A stretch of 64,000 nucleotides of DNA from contig NZ_SELS01000003.1 of the NCBI RefSeq assembly GCF_004197395.1, forward strand, positions 1 through 64,000. The letters are read 5' to 3'. How positions within the stretch are numbered: position 1 is the first letter of the stretch; the number at the start of each line of letters is the position of its first letter. The position numbers and the translations under genes were made by a program. The DNA comes from Paraburkholderia sp. UYCP14C (GTDB taxonomy: Bacteria > Pseudomonadota > Gammaproteobacteria > Burkholderiales > Burkholderiaceae). Positions 46,262 to 59,100 of this stretch are shown piece after piece. The notes under the pieces are model-generated. The model did no database searches. It was given only the letters and a program-made list of their open reading frames with translations, and was not told where the DNA came from.

Positions 46262-46289
46262 AAAAAAAAGCAGCCGTGCAGGCTGCTTT
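46262..46289 (-). terminator. Intrinsic terminator of the atp operon
   Basis: On the minus strand AAAGCAGCC pairs with GGCTGCTTT around TGCAC, followed by a T run (46262-46269 on the plus strand as A). Confidence 0.88.
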
Positions 46290-46306
46290 CTTCTCCTACA
46301 TGCTGC

Positions 46307-46732
46307 TTAGTGCTGGCCGCGCAGCTTGCGCAGACGCTGGATTGCCGCGAGCTGTGCCGTCGCGTACGCGAGTTCCGCCTGTGCGGTCGCGTACTCGAGG
46401 TTCGAGCCCGTGTTCTGCAGCGCCTCTTCCGCACGCTTGCGTGCATCTTCGGCCTTGGCTTCGTCGAGATCCTTGCCGCGGATCGCCGTGTCGGCGAGAA
46501 CCGTCACTGCGCCCGGCTGGACTTCGAGGATGCCGCCGGCGACGAACACAAATTCTTCTTCGCCGTTTTCAACTTCGATGCGCACCGCACCCGGACGAAT
46601 CCGCGTGATCAGCGGCGTGTGGCCCGGCAGAATGCCGAGTTCACCCGCTTCGCCTGGCAGCGCGACGAACTTCGCCTGGCCCGAGAAGATTTCCTCTTCC
46701 GCGCTGACGACGTCTACTTTAATGGTTGCCAT
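46307..46732 (-). CDS. atpC: ATP synthase epsilon subunit
   Basis: A 141-residue rotor-stalk subunit. It has an N-terminal beta-sandwich ([36 protein letters not shown]) and a C-terminal two-helix hairpin ([12 protein letters not shown]). It couples rotation of gamma to the c ring and inhibits ATP hydrolysis. The start at 46732 (MATIKVD) is chosen as the family N-terminus; the longer frame adds nothing. It is the last gene of the operon and the terminator follows at 46289. Confidence 0.96.
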   Translation of the reverse strand: MATIKVDVVSAEEEIFSGQAKFVALPGEAGELGILPGHTPLITRIRPGAVRIEVENGEEEFVFVAGGILEVQPGAVTVLADTAIRGKDLDEAKAEDARKRAEEALQNTGSNLEYATAQAELAYATAQLAAIQRLRKLRGQH

Positions 46733-46889
46733 ATGTGTCGACTCCTGTCGACGAGAGTTAGCGCTTGGTGCTGACTCCCGTCCCATGCAAGGCGGGTTGA
46801 GCGTAATAAGAGACGCCGGCTTTGCGCAACGCTACCGTTTTGGCAGTGATGATGCGCGAGGCCCGCGCCCGCTTCGTTACACCCGACCT

Positions 46890-48302
<1,413 letters not shown>

Positions 48303-48385
48303 TCAATTCTTCACTCGCGCAAAGGCGCAGTTTCTCCGATGGGTGCGCCGCTCGGGCGCACACGCAGCGACCTGCCTGACCGAGG

Positions 48386-49270
48386 TCAGACGGCCGCCGC
48401 TCCACCGACGATTTCCGACAGTTCTTTCGTGATCGCGGCCTGACGGCTCTTGTTGTAGACGAGCTGCAGATCGCTGATGACCGTCTTCGCATTGTCGGAA
48501 GCGGCCTTCATTGCGACCATGCGGGCCGATTGCTCCGATGCCATGTTTTCCGCGACGGCCTGATAGACCAGCGCTTCGACATAACGCACCAGCAGTTCGT
48601 CCACCACTGCCTGCGCATCCGGCTCGTAGATGTAGTCCCACTGCGTGCTCGGCGTCGTGCCGTCTTCTTCCTTGCGCTCGAACTGGTCCGCCGACAACGG
48701 CAGCAGCTGCTCGATCACCGGCTCCTGCTTCATCGTGTTGACGAAGCGCGTGTACGCGAGGTACACCGCCGAGATCTTGCCTTCCGAGAACAGGTCGAGC
48801 TGCACCTTCACGGCGCCGATCAGTTTTTCCAGATGCGGCGTATCGCCCAGCTGCACGACGTTCGATACGACCTTCGCCTGCAGACGGTTCAGGAAGCCGT
48901 AACCCTTGCTGCCGATCGCGGTTGCCTCGATCGTCTTGCCCTGGCCTTCCAGTTCCTTGAACTTCTGCAGCGACGCGCGCAGCACGTTGGTGTTCATCCC
49001 GCCGCACAGACCTTTATCGGTCGTGACGAGGATGATGCCGGCCGCTTTCGCGCCTTCGTTCGACACCATGAACGGGTGACGATACTCCGGGTTCGCACGG
49101 CTCATGTGCGCAGCGATGTCGCGGACCTTGTCGGCATACGGGCGAGCAGCGCGCATGCGCTCCTGAGCGCGGCGCATCTTCGATGCGGCCACCATCTCCA
49201 TCGCTTTCGTGATCTTGCGCGTGTTTTGCACGCTCTTGATCTTGCCGCGAATTTCCTTCATTCCAGCCAT
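48386..49270 (-). CDS. atpG: ATP synthase gamma subunit
   Basis: A 294-residue central-stalk subunit that turns within the alpha3-beta3 hexamer. The N-terminus [20 protein letters not shown] is the family signature for the coiled-coil rotor, and the C-terminal helix [19 protein letters not shown] completes it. The start at 49270 is chosen at the canonical MAGMKE; the upstream in-frame ATG adds 11 unrelated residues. It sits between atpA and atpD in normal order. Confidence 0.97.
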   Translation of the reverse strand: MAGMKEIRGKIKSVQNTRKITKAMEMVAASKMRRAQERMRAARPYADKVRDIAAHMSRANPEYRHPFMVSNEGAKAAGIILVTTDKGLCGGMNTNVLRASLQKFKELEGQGKTIEATAIGSKGYGFLNRLQAKVVSNVVQLGDTPHLEKLIGAVKVQLDLFSEGKISAVYLAYTRFVNTMKQEPVIEQLLPLSADQFERKEEDGTTPSTQWDYIYEPDAQAVVDELLVRYVEALVYQAVAENMASEQSARMVAMKAASDNAKTVISDLQLVYNKSRQAAITKELSEIVGGAAAV

Positions 49271-49360
49271 TGCTTGCTCCTTGATCGAAGCGGCGCGGGG
49301 CACTCACGTGCGCTCCGTACCGCTTCAAGGTCCGTTTATGCCTTGCGGATCACTCGCGGA

Positions 49361-50902
49361 TCAATAAGCGCCGGACTTCTTGAAGTCTTTGACGGCCGTG
49401 TGCAACAGGCCTTCGTCGTCCTTCGAGAGTTCCTTGGTATCTTCGATACGCTTGACCAGGTCAGCATGGCTCGACTTCAGGTGGTCGCGCAGGCCCTTCT
49501 CGAACGGCAGGACTTGAGCAACTTCGAGGTCGTCGAGATAGCCGTTGTTCGCCGCGAACAGCGACACAGCCAGTTCCCACACTTGCAGCGGCTGATATTG
49601 CGGCTGCTTCAGCAGTTCCGTCACGCGGCGGCCGCGCTCGAGCTGCTTGCGGGTCGCTTCGTCGAGGTCCGACGCGAACTGCGCGAACGCTGCGAGCTCA
49701 CGGTACTGCGCGAGGTCGGTACGGATACCGCCCGACAGCTTCTTCACGACCTTGGTCTGAGCCGCGCCACCCACACGCGACACCGACACGCCAGCGTTAA
49801 TTGCCGGGCGGATACCTGCGTTGAAGAGGTCGGTTTCAAGGAAGATCTGGCCGTCGGTAATCGAGATCACGTTCGTCGGAACGAATGCGGTCACGTCGCC
49901 AGCCTGCGTTTCGATGACCGGCAGTGCCGTCAGCGAACCGCTCTTGCCCTTCACTTCACCGTTGGTGAACTTCTCGACGTACTCTTCCGACACGCGAGCC
50001 GCACGCTCGAGCAGACGCGAGTGCAGATAGAACACGTCACCCGGGTAAGCTTCACGGCCCGGCGGGCGGCGCAGCAGCAGCGAGATCTGACGGTATGCCC
50101 AAGCCTGCTTGGTCAAGTCGTCATAAACGATCAGCGCGTCCTGGCCGCGATCGCGGAAGTATTCGCCCATCGTGCAGCCGGCGTACGGTGCGAGGTATTG
50201 CATCGCGGCCGAATCCGAAGCCGAAGCGGCCACGACGATCGTGTATTCGAGCGCGCCCGATTCTTCGAGCTTGCGCACCACGTTCATGATCGACGAAGCC
50301 TTCTGGCCGATCGCGACGTAGATACAGACGAGGTTCTTGCCCTTCTGGTTGATGATCGCGTCGACTGCGACTGCGGTCTTGCCGCACTGGCGGTCGCCGA
50401 TGATCAGCTCACGCTGGCCACGGCCGATCGGCACCATCGAGTCGATCGACTTCAGACCGGTTTGGACCGGTTCCGAAACCGACTTACGCCAGATCACGCC
50501 CGGTGCAATCTTTTCGATTGCGTCGGTCATCTTCGCGTTGAGCGGGCCCTTGCCGTCGATCGGGTTGCCGAGCGCGTCGACCACACGGCCGAGCAGTTCC
50601 GGACCCACCGGCACTTCGAGAATGCGGCCCGTCGTCTTGACGATGTCGCCTTCCGAAATGTGTTCGTATTCACCCAGAATCACGGCGCCGACCGAGTCGC
50701 GCTCGAGGTTCAGTGCGAGACCGAAGGTGTTGCCCGGGAATTCGAGCATTTCGCCCTGCATCACTTCCGACAGGCCGTGGATACGCACGATACCGTCGGT
50801 CACGGAGATCACGGTGCCCTGGTTGCGAACGTCTGCGCTCGCGTCAAGGCCCTGGATCCGGCTCTTGATCAGCTCGCTGATCTCAGAGGGATTGAGTTGC
50901 AT
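49361..50902 (-). CDS. atpA: ATP synthase alpha subunit
   Basis: A 513-residue non-catalytic nucleotide-binding F1 subunit. N-terminal [19 protein letters not shown] binds the delta subunit; the P-loop is [27 protein letters not shown] is the ATP synthase alpha/beta signature. Standard length. It lies between atpH and atpG. Confidence 0.98.
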   Translation of the reverse strand: MQLNPSEISELIKSRIQGLDASADVRNQGTVISVTDGIVRIHGLSEVMQGEMLEFPGNTFGLALNLERDSVGAVILGEYEHISEGDIVKTTGRILEVPVGPELLGRVVDALGNPIDGKGPLNAKMTDAIEKIAPGVIWRKSVSEPVQTGLKSIDSMVPIGRGQRELIIGDRQCGKTAVAVDAIINQKGKNLVCIYVAIGQKASSIMNVVRKLEESGALEYTIVVAASASDSAAMQYLAPYAGCTMGEYFRDRGQDALIVYDDLTKQAWAYRQISLLLRRPPGREAYPGDVFYLHSRLLERAARVSEEYVEKFTNGEVKGKSGSLTALPVIETQAGDVTAFVPTNVISITDGQIFLETDLFNAGIRPAINAGVSVSRVGGAAQTKVVKKLSGGIRTDLAQYRELAAFAQFASDLDEATRKQLERGRRVTELLKQPQYQPLQVWELAVSLFAANNGYLDDLEVAQVLPFEKGLRDHLKSSHADLVKRIEDTKELSKDDEGLLHTAVKDFKKSGAY

Positions 50903-50959
50903 TATTCGCTCCTGATAGTCAATTCTGTTGCGTGCCAGCCGCTAAAAGCGCGAAGCGCT

Positions 50960-51499
50960 TCAGGCCGTCAGGGCCGTTTGCATGCTGGCGAGTCGCGCGC
51001 GGACCGAGGTATCGAGCACTTCGTCGCCGACCGTCACGCGCACGCCGCCGATCAGCGACTGATCGACTTCGACCGTCGGTTTCAGCTTGCGCTTGAACTT
51101 GCGTTCGAGGCTTGCGACGAGTTCGTTCAACTGCGCACCTTCGAGCGGGAATGCGCTGACGATCAGCACATCTGCCGCCCCTTCGCGGGCGTTCTTCAAC
51201 TCTTCGAACTGCGAGGCGATTTCCGGCAGCAGTTGCAGGCGATGGTTGTCCACCAGCATCTGCACCAGATTCTTCGCTTGCGCGTTGTCCTTGAGCGGCG
51301 ACTGGACCGCGGCCAGCAGCAGATCGCTAACCTGGGCACGGCTTACTTTCGGGCTCGAGGCGACCGACAGCACTTCGGGCAGACGCGCAACCTGTGCCAG
51401 CTCCTGCACGAGCGTGGACCAGGCGGCGATGTCACCAGCTTCGGCCACGCCAAACAGCGCTTCCGCGTACGGACGGGCGATGGTTGCAAGTTCGGCCAT
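50960..51499 (-). CDS. atpH: ATP synthase delta subunit
   Basis: A 179-residue peripheral-stalk subunit joining the b subunits to the top of F1. N-terminal [19 protein letters not shown] is the family landmark, and the C-terminal [21 protein letters not shown] matches the conserved end. It starts two bases after the atpF stop, indicating coupled translation. Confidence 0.96.
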   Translation of the reverse strand: MAELATIARPYAEALFGVAEAGDIAAWSTLVQELAQVARLPEVLSVASSPKVSRAQVSDLLLAAVQSPLKDNAQAKNLVQMLVDNHRLQLLPEIASQFEELKNAREGAADVLIVSAFPLEGAQLNELVASLERKFKRKLKPTVEVDQSLIGGVRVTVGDEVLDTSVRARLASMQTALTA

Positions 51500-51501
51500 G
51501 A

Positions 51502-51972
51502 TCAGAGCTCGGCTTTCAGTTGATTCAACAGGTCAGCGTGCGCTGCCTGGTCGACTTCGCGCTTCAGGATCTGTTCAGCGCCTTTCACAGCGAGTGCAGC
51601 GACTTCGCCGCGCAGCGTTTCGCGCGCCTTCACGACTTGCTGATCCGCGTCGGCCTTCGCCTGCGCGATGATGCGGGCGGCTTCCGCCTGCGCCTGAGCC
51701 TTGATTTCGTCGGCGACTGCAACGGCGCGCTTTTCAGCGTCGGCGATGCGTTGCTGACCATCGTTGCGAGCCTGAGCCAGTTCCTGGTCGACGCGCTTGT
51801 GAGCGGCTTCGAGTTCCTGCTTGCCCTTTTCCGCGGCGGACAGACCGTCGGCGATCTTCTTCGCGCGCTCGTCGAGGGCGTTGATCAGCGGCGGCCACAC
51901 GAATTTCATCGTGAACCACGCGAGGATCAGGAACACGACCATTTGCGCAAACAGGGTTGCGTTGAGATTCAC
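51502..51972 (-). CDS. atpF: ATP synthase b subunit
   Basis: A 156-residue peripheral-stalk subunit. One membrane segment ([20 protein letters not shown]) is followed by a long Ala/Glu/Lys-rich helix that dimerises to form the stator. It holds F1 still against rotor torque. Typical length for beta/gammaproteobacterial AtpF. It lies between atpE and atpH. Confidence 0.96.
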   Translation of the reverse strand: MNLNATLFAQMVVFLILAWFTMKFVWPPLINALDERAKKIADGLSAAEKGKQELEAAHKRVDQELAQARNDGQQRIADAEKRAVAVADEIKAQAQAEAARIIAQAKADADQQVVKARETLRGEVAALAVKGAEQILKREVDQAAHADLLNQLKAEL

Positions 51973-52108
51973 GGTGTTTCCTTAAACGTTGCTTGTTCGG
52001 AAAGTGAAACGGCAAGGCGCTCATCGATTCTGCTCGATCAGCGCCCCAGTACCCGTTCCGCCCTGCGCCTTTACCTGTTATAGCTCAGGCGCAAACCTCC
52101 GAGGAACC

Positions 52109-52402
<294 letters not shown>

Positions 52403-52458
52403 TTAGAACTGGTTGGAACTGGGATTTAAAAACTACGATTCTTTGCCGACAACGCAGG

Positions 52459-53310
52459 TTAGTGCGTGTCGTGTGCCTGGCCGATGTACACCAGCGTCAG
52501 CATCATGAAAATGAACGCCTGCAGCAGAACGATCAGGATGTGGAAGATTGACCACACTGTGCCGGCGACCACGTGGCCGATGAAGCCAAGCACCGTCGTG
52601 TCCGCGCCGAAGCTCCAGATGCTGCCGAGCAGGGCAATCAGCAGGAACAACAGTTCGCCCGCGTACATGTTGCCAAACAACCGCATGCCGAGCGAGACCG
52701 TCTTCGCGACGAACTCGATGATGTTCAGTGCCAGGTTCGGGATCCACAGCAGCGGATGCGCGCCGAACGGAGCGGACAGCAGTTCATGCACGAAGCCGCC
52801 AGCGCCCTTGATCTTGAAGTTGTAGTAAATCATCAGCACGAACACGCCGAGCGCGATGCCGATCGTGCCGTTCAGGTCGGCGGTCGGTACGAGGCGGTGA
52901 TGCGGGATGACTTCGGAGAGACCCAGCCAGCCGATTACGCGGCCCGGCAGGTCGACGGGAATGAAGTCGAGAGAGTTCATCAGCGCGACCCACACGAACA
53001 CGGTCAGCGCGAGCGGTGCAATGAAGGTGCGCGAGCCGTGGATCATGGCCTTCGACTGATCCTCGACCATTTCGACCAGCATTTCGATCGCGCATTGGAA
53101 ACGGCCCGGCACGCCGGACGTTGCCTTGCGGGCTGCCATGTGCAGCACGAGGATCGTGACGAGACCGCACACGATCGACCAGAAAAGGGTGTCGAGATTC
53201 CACACATGGATGTCGAAAATCGACGTCTGGTGCGCGGTGGAAAAGTTCTGCAAGTGGTGCGCGATGTACTCGGACGGATCCATTGCGCGCGTGCCTTCGC
53301 TAGCTGCCAT
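52459..53310 (-). CDS. atpB: ATP synthase a subunit
   Basis: A 283-residue membrane subunit forming the proton channels beside the c ring. Hydrophobic segments are spread along its length; NLALNIIEFVAKTVSLGMRLFGNMYAGE includes the essential Arg (in LGMRLFGN). The start at 53310 (MAASEGTRAMDPSEY) matches the Burkholderiaceae form; the longer frame runs into the intergenic region. It follows atpI. Confidence 0.96.
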   Translation of the reverse strand: MAASEGTRAMDPSEYIAHHLQNFSTAHQTSIFDIHVWNLDTLFWSIVCGLVTILVLHMAARKATSGVPGRFQCAIEMLVEMVEDQSKAMIHGSRTFIAPLALTVFVWVALMNSLDFIPVDLPGRVIGWLGLSEVIPHHRLVPTADLNGTIGIALGVFVLMIYYNFKIKGAGGFVHELLSAPFGAHPLLWIPNLALNIIEFVAKTVSLGMRLFGNMYAGELLFLLIALLGSIWSFGADTTVLGFIGHVVAGTVWSIFHILIVLLQAFIFMMLTLVYIGQAHDTH

Positions 53311-53473
53311 ATCGTTAAAGCCACCCAAATTGTCGAAAATCGTTCGAGGCCGCTCCCGCCGAAATACTGTATTGCGGGAACGCGCCGGGTGCGGGCCCTG
53401 TCTCATCCGCACACCCGTGCCAGCGCCACGCGCCGGCCTAAATTCTTTTTGCTGCTATTTTGGTGCTGCTACC

Positions 53474-54019
53474 TTAGCGCCACGCCAAGGCGATCCAGTA
53501 AGTCTTCAGCGCGATGAGGTAGGTCACGAGCAGCGGAATCCAGCGTACGTCGTGGTACCAGAAGGCGATTGCGACAAACATCGCAATCGTTGTCCCCATC
53601 TTGAGTGCTTCGCCGATCATCCAGCTCATCGCGGTCTCGGCGCCGCCCTGCTTTTTCAATCGTGCCGCGAACAACGCGCTCGGCACCCAGCAAATCGCGC
53701 CTCCCAGGAACGCTGACAGCGCAGCAGCGCCCGGCGGCTTGTAGAACAGCCACCACAACAGCGTTGCAGCCAGGGACAAAACCATTTGCGCCGCGACGAC
53801 CCTGAACGGCGTCACACGCGATGGACGACCCACGCCGGGACCAAACAGCTTTTCCGCCTCGGCCCGCGTGAGCGGAACGATATTGTTGTCTTCCTGCGCG
53901 TCATCCCACGCTTCGGCCGGATCGAACTGCCGACTGGCGGACGTATCGGGTGCGGAGCGTTCAGCGCGGTGTCTGTCGTCACCATTCTCCGGCGACAGAT
54001 TCGACGTTTTGACCGCCAT
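53474..54019 (-). CDS. atpI: ATP synthase assembly factor AtpI
   Basis: A 181-residue membrane protein. A hydrophilic N-terminal half (about 1-90) is followed by four hydrophobic segments (VLSLAATLLWWLFYKPPGAAA, FLGGAICWVPSALFAARL and two more), the usual AtpI pattern. It helps assemble the c ring. The hydrophilic N-terminal extension is longer than in E. coli AtpI. It is the first gene of the operon and the promoter at 54098-54126 lies just upstream. Confidence 0.88.
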   Translation of the reverse strand: MAVKTSNLSPENGDDRHRAERSAPDTSASRQFDPAEAWDDAQEDNNIVPLTRAEAEKLFGPGVGRPSRVTPFRVVAAQMVLSLAATLLWWLFYKPPGAAALSAFLGGAICWVPSALFAARLKKQGGAETAMSWMIGEALKMGTTIAMFVAIAFWYHDVRWIPLLVTYLIALKTYWIALAWR

Positions 54020-54595
54020 CGCAATGTTCCGAAAGTCTCGTTCAGCCCGCGAGTTTACGCAGCGCTTACGGGGTTGCCGTGCAATTAAATCCGGGCGATT
54101 GTAAGCGATAGTTGCAGGCAATTCAAGACTTTAGGCCAGCCTATAACCGCGTGAAACGTGCCTTCACGATGCGGTAAAACGTATGCTAACCACGCGAAAC
54201 ACGTCAAATGTAAGGCAGGCGGGGGATGGCAAAACCCGTGTGGGTAATCGTATGGATCGAAGCTCGTGGGCGAGGCATTTCGACGCTGCTGCGGACGTCT
54301 CGAAAATGCAACAAATGACGCTTTTTTAAGGGCTGAATGGGAGAGCTGATCCATTGCCCTGAACCATCCTGATCGCAAATTTCGATGATGATCGCGCGGC
54401 CTTCTGATAGCGGCTCGTAAGGATGATTATCGCGCGGATGTCGCGCGTCTGAAGCTAGGATTCCTGACTATTTCTGCGCGGGGTATTTAGGAATCCACGG
54501 TAATCGCTCGAGCTTCGGTAAACCGACTTGCGGCAGTGCCGATGCACACGCCGCCAGCCGTTCACCACCCTTCCCCGCTGAGCGCCAATCTGCGC
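54020..54595. other. 576-base region between parB and the atp operon
   Basis: It holds the atp promoter (54098-54126). The remaining 450 bases towards parB show no gene; no strong terminator for parB was seen, so readthrough into atp is possible. Confidence 0.5.
54098..54126 (-). promoter_or_regulatory. Sigma70 promoter of the atp operon
   Basis: On the minus strand TTGAAT (54121-54126) and TACAAT (54098-54103) with a 17-base spacer. Transcription would start near 54090, about 70 bases before the atpI ATG. Confidence 0.8.
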
Positions 54596-55483
54596 TCAGA
54601 CGTTCGCGTTCCCGCGCAAGCGAACCAGAATGCCTTCCAGCGCATCGAGATCGCCGAAATCCACCAGCACCTGGCCCCGGCCACGTCGGCCGAGCTTGAT
54701 TTTCACCGTCGCGGACAGCAGGTCCGACAGTTCCTCTTCCAGCCGTCGCGTGTCACGCCCGCCATCCGGATTCGCGCGCGCCTTGACCGCCGGCGTCACC
54801 TTCGTGGTCATCGCGACCAGCTTTTCGGTCTCGCGCACGGACAGACGCTTGTTGACGACCTGGTTGGCCAGCGTGATCTGCGTCGCTGCATCGACGGCGA
54901 GCAACGCGCGAGCGTGGCCCATGTCGAGGTCGCCGGCGAGCAACATCGTCTGTACCGGCGTTGCGAGGTTCAGCAAACGCAGCAGGTTCGACACCGCGCT
55001 ACGCGAACGTCCGACCGACTCTGCCGCCTGTTCATGCGTGAAATTGAATTCGTCGAGCAAGCGCTGGATACCTTGGGCTTCTTCGAGCGGATTCAGGTCT
55101 TCACGCTGGATGTTCTCGATCAGCGCCATCGCCGCGGCCGCCTGATCGGGGACGTCCTTCACCAGCACCGGCACCTCGTCGAGGCCCGCGAGACGCGCCG
55201 CACGAAAACGCCGCTCCCCCGCGATGATCTCGTAGCGATCCGCCGCGATCGGACGCACGAGAATCGGCTGCATCAGCCCTTGCGCGCGGATGCTCGCCGC
55301 GAGTTCCTGCAGCGCGCCTTCGTCCATGCGCGTGCGCGGCTGGTATTTGCCAGCTTGCATTTTGCCGAGCGGCAGCACGTTCGGCGCGCCGTCGATCACC
55401 GCCGCCTCGGTGATATCCGCGGTGCCGCCAAGCAATGCCTCCAGACCGCGGCCCAGTCCCTTCTTTCTTGCTACTGCATTCAT
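54596..55483 (-). CDS. parB: Chromosome-partitioning protein ParB
   Basis: A 295-residue CTP-dependent clamp that loads at parS and spreads on DNA. N-terminal KKGLGRGLEALLGG is the ParA-binding patch; the CTP-binding box lies in AGERRFRAARLAGL; the helix-turn-helix that reads parS is in TQITLANQVVNKRLSVRET-like sequence; a C-terminal dimer domain ends the protein. Two perfect parS sites lie nearby at 57570 and 59123. It starts 18 bases after the parA stop and ends the mnmG-rsmG-parA-parB cluster. Confidence 0.96.
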   Translation of the reverse strand: MNAVARKKGLGRGLEALLGGTADITEAAVIDGAPNVLPLGKMQAGKYQPRTRMDEGALQELAASIRAQGLMQPILVRPIAADRYEIIAGERRFRAARLAGLDEVPVLVKDVPDQAAAAMALIENIQREDLNPLEEAQGIQRLLDEFNFTHEQAAESVGRSRSAVSNLLRLLNLATPVQTMLLAGDLDMGHARALLAVDAATQITLANQVVNKRLSVRETEKLVAMTTKVTPAVKARANPDGGRDTRRLEEELSDLLSATVKIKLGRRGRGQVLVDFGDLDALEGILVRLRGNANV

Positions 55484-55501
55484 CGTGCTTCCTCGATCCG
55501 C

Positions 55502-56293
55502 TTAGGATGCCAGGGGCGCGTCATTCAGCGCGCGCACCCGCTCAATCATTTCGACGCCGAACTGCACGTACGCCTGCGCGCCTCGCGACGCTCTATCGAA
55601 CACCACCCCGGGCAGCCCGTAGCTGGGCGCCTCGGCCAATCGCACGTTGCGTGGAATCACCGCGTCGAACACCTTGTCGCCGAAGTGCTCTTTCAATTGA
55701 TCCGAGACTTGCTGTTGCAACGTGATGCGCGGATCGAACATCACGCGCAGCAGACCGATCACCTTGAGGTCGCGATTGAGGTTCGCGTGGACCTGCTTGA
55801 TCGTGTTGACGAGGTCGGACAGCCCTTCGAGCGCGAAGTATTCGCACTGCATCGGAATGACGACGCCGTGCGCAGCGCATAGTCCGTTGAGAGTGAGCAG
55901 CGACAAAGCCGGCGGGCAATCGATCAGCACGAAATCGTATTCGCCGACGACCGCCGCAAGCGCCGTCTTCAGCTGACGCTCGCGATTCTGCATGCTGACG
56001 AGTTCGACTTCGGCACCCGCGAGCTCACGGTTCGCCGGCAGCACGTCGTAGTCGAGCGCCTCGGGCCGCACGCGCGCATCGGCCACCGCCACGTTGTCCA
56101 CGAGCACCTCGTAAACCGTGTTCGTGCATTCGGCCTTGTCGATGCCGCTGCCCATCGTGGCGTTGCCCTGCGGGTCCAGATCGATGAGAAGGACTCGCTG
56201 TCCCTGCGCTGCCAGGCTCGCGGCCAGATTGACTGTGGTGGTCGTCTTGCCGACGCCGCCCTTCTGGTTCGCAACGCAGAAGATTTTTGCCAT
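55502..56293 (-). CDS. parA: Chromosome-partitioning ATPase ParA
   Basis: A 263-residue deviant-Walker ATPase that pulls ParB-parS complexes. The P-loop is NQKGGVGKTTTTVNLA with signature Lys11 and Lys16; Walker B is in FVLIDCPPALSLLTLN. The N-terminus lacks a DNA-binding extension, so this is the short chromosomal (ParA/Soj) type. It lies between rsmG and parB. Confidence 0.96.
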   Translation of the reverse strand: MAKIFCVANQKGGVGKTTTTVNLAASLAAQGQRVLLIDLDPQGNATMGSGIDKAECTNTVYEVLVDNVAVADARVRPEALDYDVLPANRELAGAEVELVSMQNRERQLKTALAAVVGEYDFVLIDCPPALSLLTLNGLCAAHGVVIPMQCEYFALEGLSDLVNTIKQVHANLNRDLKVIGLLRVMFDPRITLQQQVSDQLKEHFGDKVFDAVIPRNVRLAEAPSYGLPGVVFDRASRGAQAYVQFGVEMIERVRALNDAPLAS

Positions 56294-56364
56294 CGTTGGT
56301 GTGTCCCTTTTGCTGCTTGGATGAAGAAGAAATCGTTGAGGGTGCTGACAGGCCGCAACGGTCG

Positions 56365-57048
56365 TCAGCTTTCGGCGTCCACTCGCACCTCGATCAGATG
56401 CCGTTCGGCGCCTAGCGACGGCACGTTCAGCCGGATGATCCGTTCCACGTGGGCGCCCGCCGGCAGACGCCCGATTTCGCCATCCGGCCGCACGCCCTTC
56501 ATCGCCCAGATTGCGCCCTGCTCCGCAACGAGATGACGGGCCAGTGTAACGAAATCCGAGAGTTCTGCGAATGCGCGCGAAACGATTACGTCGAACTTTG
56601 CCGGTACTTCGGCGCCAGGCCGCAGCGTCTCCACCCGCCCGGTCACAACCGACAGGTTCGCGAGAGCCAGCTCGGCCTTTGCCTGCGCTTGAAAGGCCGT
56701 CTTCTTATGGACGATGTCGTTTGTCGTGACAGTCCAGTCGGGCAGCACGATCGCGAGCACGATGCCCGGCAGGCCGCCCCCCGAACCGACGTCGAGCACC
56801 GACGACGGCCCGCGCGGCGCCAGGTGCGGCACGATCGATAGCGAATCGAGGATATGCTGGATCAGCATCTGCCGCGGATCGCGGATCGCCGTCAGGTTGT
56901 AAACGTTGTTCCACTTTGCGAGCAGCGCGACGTAATCGAGCAGCTTGCGCTGCTGCGCGTCGCTGAGCTCGAGGCCAAGCTCACGGACACCATCCGCCAG
57001 CAATGACGCCAAGGCCAGCTGGTCGATACCCCTCTGCGCAGCCGTCAT
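56365..57048 (-). CDS. rsmG: 16S rRNA (guanine-527-N7)-methyltransferase RsmG
   Basis: A 227-residue SAM-dependent methyltransferase (formerly GidB). SAM motif [21 protein letters not shown] and the preceding [21 protein letters not shown] are diagnostic. Its start overlaps the mnmG stop by four bases (ATGA), so translation is coupled. It modifies G527 in the ribosomal decoding site, and loss gives low-level streptomycin resistance in many bacteria. Confidence 0.96.
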   Translation of the reverse strand: MTAAQRGIDQLALASLLADGVRELGLELSDAQQRKLLDYVALLAKWNNVYNLTAIRDPRQMLIQHILDSLSIVPHLAPRGPSSVLDVGSGGGLPGIVLAIVLPDWTVTTNDIVHKKTAFQAQAKAELALANLSVVTGRVETLRPGAEVPAKFDVIVSRAFAELSDFVTLARHLVAEQGAIWAMKGVRPDGEIGRLPAGAHVERIIRLNVPSLGAERHLIEVRVDAES

Positions 57049-59003
57049 TGCACCACCGGCGTGCTGTCGGTGCCGGGTTCGGCGGCTTTCGACGGACGAC
57101 GCCCGAGGCCACGCTTCAGATGAACCATCAGCAGCGAGATCGCGGCAGGCGTGATGCCCGAAATACGCGACGCCTGTCCGATCGTTTCCGGCCGGAACTG
57201 CATCAGCTTCTGGCGGGCTTCGAACGACAGCCCACGCACCTCGGTGTAGTCCAGCCCTTCCGGCAGACGCGTATTCTCTTGCGCCTCGTTGCGTTCGATC
57301 TCATCGGCCTGCCGGTCGATGTAGCCTTGATATTTGACGCCGATTTCGATCTGTTCCTTGATCTGCGCGAGCAGCACCGGGTCTTCCGAAAGAGCTTCCG
57401 GGGCGCCACAAGTGCCGTCACGCAGCCCGCAGACGCCGTCGTAGCTGACGCCCGGACGACGCAGCAGGTCAGCGAGACTGTATTCGTGGTCGATCTGTTT
57501 GCCGAGCAAGGCGGTCGCTTCTTCGACAGATAACGTCTTAGGATTGACCCAGGTCGAACGCAAGCGCTGTGTTTCACGTGAAACAGCGTCACGTTTGCGA
57601 CTGAAGGCGTCCCAGCGAGCATCATCGACGACACCCAGCTCACGCCCGATCTCCGTCAACCGCATATCGGCATTGTCTTCGCGCAAGCTCAGACGGTACT
57701 CCGCGCGGCTCGTGAACATCCGGTACGGCTCGGACACGCCGCGCGTGACCAGATCATCGACGAGCACGCCGAGATAAGCCTGATCGCGGCGCGGGCACCA
57801 TGCTTCCTTGCCTTGCACGAAAAGACCCGCGTTGATGCCGGCCAGAACGCCCTGTGCCGCCGCCTCTTCGTAGCCGGTCGTGCCGTTGATCTGTCCCGCG
57901 AAGAACAGGCCACTGATCACCTTCGTTTCCAGCGATGCCTTCAGCCCACGCGGGTCGAAATAGTCGTACTCGATCGCGTAGCCAGGGCGCAGGATGTGCG
58001 CATGCTCGAGGCCGCGCATAGAGCGCACCAGCTCGAGCTGCACGTCGAAGGGCAAGCTCGTCGAGATCCCGTTCGGATAGAACTCGTTGGTCGTCAGCCC
58101 TTCGGGCTCGAGGTAGATCTGATGCGATTCCTTCGATGCAAACCGGTGAATCTTGTCCTCGATCGACGGGCAATAGCGCGGCCCCACCCCCTCGATCACA
58201 CCCGTGTACATCGGCGAACGATCGAGACCGCCGCGAATGATGTCATGCGTCCGTTGATTCGTATGCGTGACCCAGCACGGCACCTGGCGCGGATGCTGCT
58301 CGACGCGGCCGAGGAATGAGAACACCGGCACCGGGTCTAGATCGCCCGGCTGCTCTTCGAGCAGCGAATAGTCGATCGTGCGGCCGTCGATTCGCGGCGG
58401 CGTACCCGTCTTCAGCCTACCCTGCGGCAGCTTGAGTTCTTTCAGCCGCGCCGACAGCGAAACCGCAGCGGGGTCGCCCGCGCGGCCGCCGGTATAGTTG
58501 TTCAACCCCACGTGAATCTTGCCGTCGAGGAACGTGCCAGCCGTCAGTACCACCGCGCGCGACCGGAAACGGATGCCCACTTGCGTGACGGCACCGACCA
58601 CGCGGTCGCCGTCAACCATCAGATCGTCGACGGCCTGCTGAAACAGCCACAGGTTCGGCTGATTCTCAAGCCGATGGCGGATCGCTGCCTTGTACAGCAC
58701 GCGGTCGGCCTGAGCGCGCGTTGCGCGGACGGCTGGTCCTTTCGACGAATTCAGGATACGAAACTGGATGCCGCTTTCGTCGGTAGCGGCCGCCATGGCG
58801 CCGCCGAGCGCGTCGACTTCCTTGACTAGATGGCCTTTGCCAATGCCGCCAATCGACGGATTGCAGCTCATCTGACCTAGGGTTTCGATGTTATGGGTCA
58901 AAAGCAGCGTTTTATTGCCCATACGCGCCGACGCCAAAGCGGCTTCGGTGCCGGCATGACCGCCGCCGACGACGATTACGTCAAATTCTGTGGGAAAAAG
59001 CAT
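57045..59003 (-). CDS. mnmG: tRNA uridine-5-carboxymethylaminomethyl synthesis protein MnmG
   Basis: A 652-residue FAD protein (formerly GidA) that works with MnmE to modify U34 of certain tRNAs. N-terminal [20 protein letters not shown] is the FAD Rossmann motif; [20 protein letters not shown] is its second signature, and [20 protein letters not shown] is the third. Its coding sequence contains a perfect parS at 57570-57585, read as Val-Ser-Arg-Glu-Thr near residue 475. It is the first gene of the mnmG-rsmG-parA-parB operon. Confidence 0.97.
   Translation of the reverse strand: MLFPTEFDVIVVGGGHAGTEAALASARMGNKTLLLTHNIETLGQMSCNPSIGGIGKGHLVKEVDALGGAMAAATDESGIQFRILNSSKGPAVRATRAQADRVLYKAAIRHRLENQPNLWLFQQAVDDLMVDGDRVVGAVTQVGIRFRSRAVVLTAGTFLDGKIHVGLNNYTGGRAGDPAAVSLSARLKELKLPQGRLKTGTPPRIDGRTIDYSLLEEQPGDLDPVPVFSFLGRVEQHPRQVPCWVTHTNQRTHDIIRGGLDRSPMYTGVIEGVGPRYCPSIEDKIHRFASKESHQIYLEPEGLTTNEFYPNGISTSLPFDVQLELVRSMRGLEHAHILRPGYAIEYDYFDPRGLKASLETKVISGLFFAGQINGTTGYEEAAAQGVLAGINAGLFVQGKEAWCPRRDQAYLGVLVDDLVTRGVSEPYRMFTSRAEYRLSLREDNADMRLTEIGRELGVVDDARWDAFSRKRDAVSRETQRLRSTWVNPKTLSVEEATALLGKQIDHEYSLADLLRRPGVSYDGVCGLRDGTCGAPEALSEDPVLLAQIKEQIEIGVKYQGYIDRQADEIERNEAQENTRLPEGLDYTEVRGLSFEARQKLMQFRPETIGQASRISGITPAAISLLMVHLKRGLGRRPSKAAEPGTDSTPVVQ
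57570..57585. promoter_or_regulatory. parS site inside mnmG
   Basis: Perfect 16-bp parS TGTTTCACGTGAAACA, a palindrome, within the mnmG coding region about 1.3 kb from the parA start. It is the ParB loading site. Confidence 0.95.
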
Positions 59004-59100
59004 CGCGGGATCTCACGCCAGATCGTCGCGTGAGCCTTCAAAGGAAAATGTATGGGCGAATTATAACGGGTTCGGTTTCGGCCCGAATTTCGTCGGAATG

